A stretch of 9,760 nt of DNA from Candidatus Woesearchaeota archaeon (GTDB taxonomy: Archaea > Nanobdellota > Nanobdellia > Woesearchaeales > GW2011-AR9): contig JACRPJ010000019.1 of NCBI GenBank assembly GCA_016213985.1, forward strand, positions 1-9,760, given 5' to 3'. This document shows positions 5,880 through 9,760 of this stretch, one piece after another. The notes beneath the pieces were generated by a model. The model worked only from the letters and a program-made list of their open reading frames with translations. It did no database searches and was not told the origin of the DNA. Every line of letters begins with the position of its first letter. Positions within the stretch are counted from its first letter, which is position 1. The position numbers were made by a program, and so were the translations under genes.

Positions 5880-6524
5880 TTAATTTGAGGGTTTATATAC
5901 TTTATTGTGGACAAAAAAACGAAAACCAGCATTTTTAGGTGCTGGATGAAGCCTTTTTGACACAAAGAAACGCGTAGCTTTTCTTGTGCAAGAACAAATA
6001 CTATAATAACCAACCAACGTCAGAATAATAACCAACATAACCAACGTCAGAATAGACTGCTTTCTTACCCTAGAAACCCAATAACTCTTTAAGTCATCAA
6101 AAATGTTGATGCCTTCACTTAGGTGGGAAGTAATCTCATTTATGTTCCTTTCTCCCTGCAATTGATCCTCGACCAACTTTAATTCCATAGACAGTTTTAT
6201 CGTTAAAGCAACTATGTTGCGGGAATATTCCTGAAATAGGGGATTGGTAAGTGGAACTGCCTCTAACCTCGCTGCTTCTCTTTCTACTCTGATTCTTCCA
6301 TCTCTAATCTTCAGGTGAAAGTTTCTGAAATCCGAGAAAGTTGCCCTTATCCATTTCTTCTGCTGGGCCCTTACCAATTCCGGGCGCAGTTCATTGTCGA
6401 TATAGGACAAAGCCTCACTAATCCTACTCCACATCAGATCTTTATTATCTTTAAGCTCGGGAGAAGGCAAAGCCGCTTCTTGCATCTGCTCTCGTCCACC
6501 AAATAATCTGCTAAAAAATCCCAT
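5880..6524 (-). CDS. Tail-anchored helical membrane protein, unknown function
   Basis: Family not recognised. The 214-residue product has an N-terminal GFFSRLFGG stretch, common in small archaeal proteins of unknown role. A long charged helical region follows (about 30-155), likely cytoplasmic and coiled. One membrane helix (157-175) comes next, then a basic tail (RKATRFFVSKRLHP...) of about 38 residues. The start is the ATG at 6524, which lies about 25 nt past the TATA box at 6553-6545; this marks a leaderless mRNA. A TTG at 6539 would add five residues but would fall upstream of the expected transcript start. The tail is encoded by hairpin-rich DNA (5926-5945 and 5961-5988) and includes a terminator-like element, so it may be a late 3' extension. 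It may work with the membrane protein encoded 21 bp downstream. Confidence 0.72.
   Translation of the reverse strand: MGFFSRLFGGREQMQEAALPSPELKDNKDLMWSRISEALSYIDNELRPELVRAQQKKWIRATFSDFRNFHLKIRDGRIRVEREAARLEAVPLTNPLFQEYSRNIVALTIKLSMELKLVEDQLQGERNINEITSHLSEGINIFDDLKSYWVSRVRKQSILTLVMLVIILTLVGYYSICSCTRKATRFFVSKRLHPAPKNAGFRFFVHNKVYKPSN
5892..5899 (-). promoter_or_regulatory. TATA box of the Cys-rich membrane protein gene
   Basis: TATATAAA on the minus strand is centred 38 nt before the ATG at 5858. That predicts a leader of about 12 nt carrying the GAGG site. The box lies inside the last codons of the upstream gene. Confidence 0.6.
5909..5945 (-). terminator. Hairpin plus T-tract, terminator-like, inside the end of the upstream gene
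   Basis: On the minus strand CCAGCA (5945-5940) pairs with TGCTGG (5931-5926) and is followed at once by TTTTCGTTTTTTTG. The T-tract alone suits archaeal intrinsic termination. It lies about ten codons before the stop of the 214-residue protein, so termination here would leave that mRNA without a stop codon. Confidence 0.5.
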
Positions 6525-6544
6525 AGATTTCTCGAGCAAACGCT

Positions 6545-6553
6545 ATTTTAAAT
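6545..6553 (-). promoter_or_regulatory. TATA box of the tail-anchored protein gene
   Basis: ATTTAAAAT on the minus strand is centred 25 nt before the ATG at 6524. It supports a leaderless start there rather than at the upstream TTG. It diverges from the tRNA-Ser promoter. Confidence 0.65.
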
Positions 6554-6591
6554 ACTTTGTGGTGATAGACTAGATAAATCTCACCTAAAAC

Positions 6592-6599
6592 TTTATAAA
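6592..6599 (+). promoter_or_regulatory. TATA box of tRNA-Ser
   Basis: TTTATAAA is centred 30 nt upstream of the tRNA 5' end at 6626, the same distance as at tRNA-Gln. It predicts a short 5' leader for RNase P to remove. Confidence 0.7.
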
Positions 6600-6647
6600 A
6601 CGAACAAAGTATATGTATACATAACGCCAGCGTCGCATAACCTGGCA

Positions 6648-6684
6648 GCGGGAGGCAGAGCCTCCGGGCTCCCCGTTGGGGAAT
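6648..6684 (+). other. Putative tRNA-Ser D-loop intron (boundaries approximate)
   Basis: About 37 nt more than a D loop can hold separate GG (18-19) from A21. The insert folds into GGAGGC-AGA-GCCTCC (6651-6665) and CCCC-GTT-GGGG (6671-6681). I could not define a clean bulge-helix-bulge, so the ends are estimates. Confidence 0.6.
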
Positions 6685-6701
6685 ATTGCGCAGGTCTTGA
6701 A

Positions 6702-6762
6702 GCAACTTTTTAAGAAAAAGTTGCATCAAAAAACTCGATGCCTTAAGAAGAAGTTGCCTGAG
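6702..6762 (+). other. tRNA-Ser intron at 37/38 (61 nt)
   Basis: It separates CTTGAA from A-ACCTG. It contains a perfect 10-bp hairpin, GCAACTTTTT-AAG-AAAAAGTTGC (6702-6724), and GCATC/GATGC (6723-6741). A second GTTGC (6753-6757) could pair with the first GCAAC as the inner helix. The central helix is relaxed, so the junction may shift by a base or two. Confidence 0.75.
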
Positions 6763-6792
6763 AACCTGTCCCTTTGGGATTCCCAGTTCAAA

Positions 6793-6814
6793 AGCAAACA
6801 AAATTGCTAGAAAG
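6793..6814 (+). other. tRNA-Ser intron at T-loop position 59/60 (22 nt)
   Basis: The outer helix is the T stem CCCAG/CTGGG. The central pairing is TTC with GAA of AGAA (6809-6812). The bulges are AA^A and AG^T. The inner stem is GCAA-ACAAAA-TTGC. Position, intron-end AGAA and restored loop all parallel the tRNA-Gln T-loop intron. Confidence 0.82.
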
Positions 6815-6846
6815 TCTGGGCGCTGGCGCTTACTCTTCAGAAAGCA

Positions 6847-6853
6847 TTATAAA
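6847..6853 (+). promoter_or_regulatory. TATA box of the DedA-family gene
   Basis: TTATAAA is centred 27 nt before the ATG at 6877, indicating a leaderless transcript. The box lies 19 nt past the tRNA-Ser 3' end. Confidence 0.65.
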
Positions 6854-6876
6854 CCACTTCCTCGTCCCCTAAATCT

Positions 6877-7515
6877 ATGCTATTTATAACCAGAGCATTA
6901 TCCGCCATTGGTCACTTAGCTACCCAAACTATCTCCACCTTGGGATACTTTGGAGTATTCTTCCTAATGATGCTGGAAAGCATGATTGCCCCTGTTCCTT
7001 CTGAGCTGGTAATGCCCTTCGCCGGATTCTTAGTGACAAGAGGAGAGTTCAGTTTTTATTTAGTGATCATCTGCAGCTCGTTGGGTAGCCTTATAGGTTC
7101 ATTGATATCGTACTATATCGGGAAATATGGTGGAGAAGCAGTAGTGCTAAGATATGGCAGATACCTTTTGCTTGATCAGCATGACCTGCAGAGAACCCAG
7201 AGCTGGTTCAATAAAAAAGGGGAAATAACCGTGCTCATAAGCAGGTTTATACCAGTAGTCAGGCATCTTATTTCCATTCCCGCAGGTACTGGAAGAATGA
7301 ACCTAAAGAAATTCTGTGTCTATACCCTGATTGGGGCAACTCTCTGGAACACTTTCTTAGCGTACTTGGGATTAAAGCTAGGGGAGAATTGGGCTATGGT
7401 AAGACAATACTCTGAATATATTTCTGTGCCAACGGCAATCATAATTTTAATTGTGGGGCTCTACCTTATTTACCGGCACATATGCCACAAAAAGAGGTCT
7501 TCCGAGTTACCTTGA
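6877..7515 (+). CDS. DedA-family (VTT domain) membrane protein
   Basis: DedA proteins are polytopic membrane proteins linked to lipid translocation (undecaprenyl phosphate or phospholipid flipping) and membrane homeostasis. The 212-residue length is typical. The diagnostic parts are in order: a first membrane helix ending in ESMIAPVPSELVMPFAG (E34, P39, P41, E43), a small-residue helix GSLIGSLISYYIGKYGG (70-86), and the motif SRFIPVVRHLISIPAGTGRM (122-141) with R123 and R129. Those two arginines match the residues needed for function in bacterial members. Further membrane helices lie at about 146-166 and 183-200. The start is leaderless. The 3' end overlaps a convergent gene by 9 bp. A second VTT-domain gene lies 840 bp downstream. 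The transported lipid cannot be read from sequence. Confidence 0.92.
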   Translation: MLFITRALSAIGHLATQTISTLGYFGVFFLMMLESMIAPVPSELVMPFAGFLVTRGEFSFYLVIICSSLGSLIGSLISYYIGKYGGEAVVLRYGRYLLLDQHDLQRTQSWFNKKGEITVLISRFIPVVRHLISIPAGTGRMNLKKFCVYTLIGATLWNTFLAYLGLKLGENWAMVRQYSEYISVPTAIIILIVGLYLIYRHICHKKRSSELP

Positions 7516-7920
7516 TTTCCTGAAGAGCCTGGAATTTACTGTTTCTAGTCGCTTTAATTTCTTTCTAACGTTGTCCCTCAACTGGTGAGTCTTTCCTTGG
7601 GCATGGTCGCGTAACTTTTGGGTTTTTTCTTTGGTTAAGCTATAAACGTGGGCAGTTCCCCTTTTAAGAGACTCGTGGTAAAACTTGTAATCGGCATATT
7701 TCTTGACTTTCTCCAGGTATTCTTTTCCTACCCACCATGCTCCCCATATCAGCAGGGGCCAGGAAAGGACATACAGAGTAAGGTTAAGCCAGCGCCAGAA
7801 GAGGTCGTCAAAATACAAGAGCAATAAAATTTTGGTAACTCCTCCTATTATCAAGCTTAGGACTACTAATACGATTCCGGTATAAAACTTCCAAGAGAAC
7901 TTATTTCTAAAATCGAACAT
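7507..7920 (-). CDS. Small two-TM membrane protein, unknown function
   Basis: I do not recognise a family. The 137-residue protein has two membrane helices (about 14-36 and 45-65, the second rich in Trp: WPLLIWGAWWVG). A strongly basic, helical cytoplasmic tail follows, with a loose repeat: TKEKTQKLRDHAQGKTHQLRDNVRKKLKRL (96-125). The tail could bind nucleic acid or acidic lipid head groups (inference). The ATG at 7920 is leaderless, 26 nt past a TATA box at 7950-7942. The 3' end overlaps the convergent DedA-family gene by 9 bp, an arrangement that fits a compact genome. Confidence 0.75.
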   Translation of the reverse strand: MFDFRNKFSWKFYTGIVLVVLSLIIGGVTKILLLLYFDDLFWRWLNLTLYVLSWPLLIWGAWWVGKEYLEKVKKYADYKFYHESLKRGTAHVYSLTKEKTQKLRDHAQGKTHQLRDNVRKKLKRLETVNSRLFRKSR

Positions 7921-7941
7921 AAATACTAGAAGCAGTGCTCT

Positions 7942-7950
7942 AAATTTAAA
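7942..7950 (-). promoter_or_regulatory. TATA box of the two-TM protein gene
   Basis: TTTAAATTT on the minus strand is centred 26 nt before the ATG at 7920, the leaderless distance seen elsewhere in the window. Confidence 0.6.
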
Positions 7951-7973
7951 CTTTTCCTATAACTGAACTTATC

Positions 7974-8234
7974 CTATAACAGGTCATGCAACGACAAATT
8001 TCCATCAATGACCTCATCGCTTTTGCTACAGTAAGGGCATATTGGTACCCTGGCTTTGAACTTGTACTTGCACCTGCCGCAGAACAAATCCCTCTTAGCC
8101 GAACGGCTGCTTTTAAAACAACTGTAACATTCATAACGATTCTCCCTCTCAGTGGTTTGCGCCAGATAGGTCTCGTTTTTATCCACTGAACACCCACATT
8201 TAAAGCAATTTACTTTGGCTCTTAGCATGAACAT
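7974..8234 (-). CDS. Small zinc-ribbon protein with four CxxC knuckles
   Basis: The 86-residue protein carries four CxxC pairs (C10/C13, C36/C39, C52/C55, C66/C69), enough for two zinc sites. The last three pairs are compact (YECYSC, LFCGRC, PICPYC), separated by basic segments such as KSSRSAKRD and KYKFKAR. Such zinc ribbons bind nucleic acids or proteins; the partner is unknown. The ATG at 8234 lies about 27 nt past the TATA-like TTTTTAAAT (8265-8257), which fits a leaderless start. An ATG two codons later (8228) is possible. It is divergent from the TVP38-type gene and separated from it by an approximately 120-bp shared promoter region. Confidence 0.8.
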   Translation of the reverse strand: MFMLRAKVNCFKCGCSVDKNETYLAQTTERENRYECYSCFKSSRSAKRDLFCGRCKYKFKARVPICPYCSKSDEVIDGNLSLHDLL

Positions 8235-8355
8235 ATCCCCCTAAAAGTCTAGTTTGATTTAAAAAATCTTCGCTAGTACAGTACCACTTTATGAGTAACT
8301 TTGTTACCCCTTCTTTTAAACAAATTTTATATACTCCAAAAGTTTGCTGGGGTGT
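8235..8355. promoter_or_regulatory. Divergent promoter region with two short palindromes
   Basis: A TATA-like box for the zinc-ribbon gene (8265-8257, minus) and one for the TVP38-type gene (TTTTATATA, 8325-8333, plus) flank two palindromes: GTAC-A-GTAC (8276-8284) and GTAAC-TTT-GTTAC (8295-8307). The palindromes could be operator sites acting on both promoters; no regulator is identified. Confidence 0.5.
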
Positions 8356-9117
8356 ATGAAAAAAAGGGACAGGTTGAAAAGCCACAAAGTGGTTAAATTC
8401 GTCAAAGTGGGGATATTTATACTGCTTCTTGTTGGGGCATGTTATCTTCTGTCTAGTTCGCCTTGGACCCACAGCTTCCTAGATAATCCTGCTGTACTCA
8501 AAGAGCTCATAACCAGTTTTGGGGCCATTGCTCCCTTAGTCTTAGTACTGCTGCAAACCGTTGACAATATTGTTCCCTTCATTCCCACCGAACTGATTTA
8601 TGTGGTAGCTGGGTTCATTTTCGGCCCGGTATTTGGGTTGATTTATAGCCTTATCGGGGCATTCTTAGGTTCGGCTATTGTGTTTATGATTTCCCGCAGA
8701 TATGGGAAAGAATTAGCTGAGAAGTTATTTGCCAAAAAAGAAATAATCCATTTTAGCCTCTTCTTTCGCAAGAACAAAGCCTGGGCGGTATTCATAGCCA
8801 GAGTGGCTCCGCTATTTCCCAATGACCTAATCAGCTTTGCCGCCGGATTGACCAACCTCAAATTCTGGAGATTTAACCTTATTTCTACCCTGGGATTTGG
8901 GGTAGAAACGATAATCTTAACCTACTTCGGTGCAGAACTATCCAAAGGAATTAGCGTTATCCCTTTAATCATCCTAGGACTATTCATAGGCATTTCCATT
9001 TTGATCAAGATCTTTAGAGAAAAAATAAAGAGAACAATCATTAAAGACATCCACAAATTAGAAAAAGAAGGAAAAGATATTGAAAAAGAGATAGAAAATG
9101 AATTTAGGAAGATATAA
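8356..9117 (+). CDS. TVP38/TMEM64-type VTT-domain membrane protein
   Basis: This polytopic membrane protein belongs to the VTT superfamily, whose members include lipid scramblases. From the ATG at 8356 it has 253 residues. A cytoplasmic basic start (MKKRDRLKSHK) is followed by TM1 (about 17-32), a VTT core with DNIVPFIPTELIYVVAGFIFG (70-90) and a small-residue helix (GAFLGSAIVFMISRRYG, 101-117). The family motif FIARVAPLFPNDLISFAAGL (146-165) follows, with R149, P152, P155 and D157. Two more membrane helices follow, then a charged helical tail ending KEIENEFRKI. The start is leaderless, 26 nt past the TATA box. A TTG at 8344 would lie upstream of the expected transcript. The stop is 1 nt before the CCA-enzyme ATG, so the two genes form an operon. 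A functional link is not obvious. Confidence 0.9.
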   Translation: MKKRDRLKSHKVVKFVKVGIFILLLVGACYLLSSSPWTHSFLDNPAVLKELITSFGAIAPLVLVLLQTVDNIVPFIPTELIYVVAGFIFGPVFGLIYSLIGAFLGSAIVFMISRRYGKELAEKLFAKKEIIHFSLFFRKNKAWAVFIARVAPLFPNDLISFAAGLTNLKFWRFNLISTLGFGVETIILTYFGAELSKGISVIPLIILGLFIGISILIKIFREKIKRTIIKDIHKLEKEGKDIEKEIENEFRKI

Positions 9118-9118
9118 A

Positions 9119-9760
9119 ATGCAGGAAATCTTAACGCAGATATTAACGCAGATAAAACCCAGTACGGAAGAAAGAAAAAGGTTCGAATTAACTATAACTT
9201 CATTCATTTCAAAACTTAATTCTAAGTTAAAAGAAGCCAAGGCAATACTAGGAGGCAGCGGGGCTAAGGATACCTGGTTATCGGGAAGCCACGATGTGGA
9301 TATATTCGTACAGTTTAACTATATAAAACATGCTTCACAGTCAGAACGCTTGCCAAACTTTTTGGAAAAGTGCCTTAAAAGAGCTTTTCCCTCCCAAAAA
9401 ATAAAAAAGCTCCATGGCAGCAGAGATTATTTTCAACTACATTTTGAAGGAATCGATTTTGAAGTTATCCCCATTCTGAAAGTAAACCGAGCAGAGTCAG
9501 CTAAAAATATCACTGACTTATCTCCCCTGCACTCGAAATGGGTAAATAAACACACTCAACCTCTTAAAGATGAGATAAGATTAACCAAACAATTTTGTAA
9601 AGCAAATAGATTATACGGAGCAGAATCTTACCTGGGGGGGTTCAGCGGGTATGTGTTGGAGATATTAATCGCGTATTATGGCTCTTTTAAGAAATTGCTG
9701 CAAGCAAGCCAGAAATGGAAAGAGAAAGAGGTAATTGATCCAGAAAGTTATTATCCTCAA
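9119..9760 (+). CDS. cca: Archaeal class I CCA-adding enzyme (tRNA nucleotidyltransferase), 3' truncated by window
   Basis: The enzyme adds CCA to tRNA 3' ends. It is needed here because neither tRNA gene in the window encodes CCA. The 214 visible codons cover the nucleotidyltransferase head and part of the central domain. The catalytic motif is GGSGAKDTWLSGSHDVDIFV (45-64) with D59 and D61. The third carboxylate strand reads DFEVIP, with E115 apparently at the position of the usual Asp. The archaeal signature follows: RLTKQFCKANRLYGAESYLGGFSGYVLEILIAYYGSF (154-190). The frame is open to the window end; the C-terminal part lies outside. A Shine-Dalgarno AGGA (9106-9109) lies 9 nt before the ATG, inside the end of the upstream gene. 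Near the start, a tandem 12-bp repeat (9131-9142, 9143-9154) encodes LTQI twice. Confidence 0.93.
   Translation, partial: MQEILTQILTQIKPSTEERKRFELTITSFISKLNSKLKEAKAILGGSGAKDTWLSGSHDVDIFVQFNYIKHASQSERLPNFLEKCLKRAFPSQKIKKLHGSRDYFQLHFEGIDFEVIPILKVNRAESAKNITDLSPLHSKWVNKHTQPLKDEIRLTKQFCKANRLYGAESYLGGFSGYVLEILIAYYGSFKKLLQASQKWKEKEVIDPESYYPQ

Larger units (their letters stand above)
6626..6828 (+). tRNA. tRNA-Ser (anticodon UGA), three apparent introns
   Basis: The acceptor GCCAGCG pairs with CGCTGGC (6821-6827), with discriminator G at 6828 as expected for Ser. The D stem GCA (6635-6637) pairs with TGC (6687-6689), with conserved A14, GG (6644-6645) and A21 (6685). The anticodon stem CAGGT (6691-6695) pairs with ACCTG (6764-6768), loop CTTGAA^A with anticodon TGA at 6698-6700. 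A class II variable arm, TCCC-TTT-GGGA (6769-6779), matches Ser. The T stem CCCAG (6782-6786) pairs with CTGGG (6816-6820), and the loop becomes TTCAAAT after intron removal. The gene spans 203 nt for about 83 mature nt. CCA is not encoded. The acceptor, anticodon and T stems are perfect; the D-arm junction is the uncertain part. Confidence 0.87.

Noticed and set aside
6678..6692. GGGGAATATTGCGCA resembles a conserved 16S rRNA segment.
   Set aside because: The neighbouring bases do not continue the rRNA match, and the stretch is explained by the end of the D-loop intron plus the D and anticodon stems of tRNA-Ser. I treat it as coincidence.
6511..6801. A 96-codon minus-strand open frame across the tRNA-Ser locus.
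   Set aside because: It is antisense to a well-paired tRNA gene, overlaps the start of the tail-anchored protein gene and shows no protein-like features.
6626..6828. The 203-nt structured transcript read as RNase P RNA or SRP RNA.
   Set aside because: Neither the conserved RNase P core nor the SRP helix 8 motif is present, and the tRNA-Ser cloverleaf accounts for all closing stems.
7946..8197. An alternative minus-strand frame over the zinc-ribbon gene.
   Set aside because: The other frame (7974-8234) has four evenly built CxxC pairs and a promoter at the leaderless distance; this one has scattered Cys and no promoter.

Overview
The window is archaeal, most likely from a small-genome (DPANN-like) lineage; the phylum is an inference. 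The evidence is an aCPSF1/FttA transcription termination nuclease, an archaeal class I CCA-adding enzyme, TATA-box promoters throughout, mostly leaderless mRNAs (six ATG starts lie about 26 nt past a TATA box), and two tRNA genes broken up by bulge-helix-bulge introns with no encoded CCA.

Layout. 1-698: a RelE-type toxin-antitoxin pair flanked by a 16-bp direct repeat. The right-hand copy is the 3' end of the tRNA gene that follows, so the pair sits where a tRNA-targeted integrated element would sit. 679-835 (-): tRNA-Gln(CUG) with introns at 37/38 and 59/60. 871-1120: no gene, then an 18-nt direct repeat straddling the start of an operon encoding a winged-helix/minimal nucleotidyltransferase fusion and a HEPN protein (1121-2109). 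2126-2398: a cluster of hairpins built as two diverged copies of one three-hairpin unit. 2439-4328: fttA, directly downstream. 4365-6524 (-): two membrane-anchored proteins of unknown function, one with a disulfide-rich, probably exported C-terminal half. 6626-6828 (+): tRNA-Ser(UGA) with apparently three introns (D loop, 37/38, 59/60). 6877-9117: two VTT-domain (DedA/TVP38-type) membrane proteins, with two small convergent genes between them (a two-TM protein and a four-knuckle zinc ribbon). 9119-end: the CCA-adding enzyme, cut off by the window edge.

How the parts relate. The tRNA genes need intron removal and CCA addition; the second enzyme is encoded here and the splicing endonuclease is not in view. 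The strongest unusual signals are the T-loop introns that share the same 3' splice context, the tRNA-3'-end duplication around the toxin-antitoxin pair, and the two-copy hairpin unit with base changes that preserve pairing in front of fttA. No CRISPR array, intact transposase or integrase is present.
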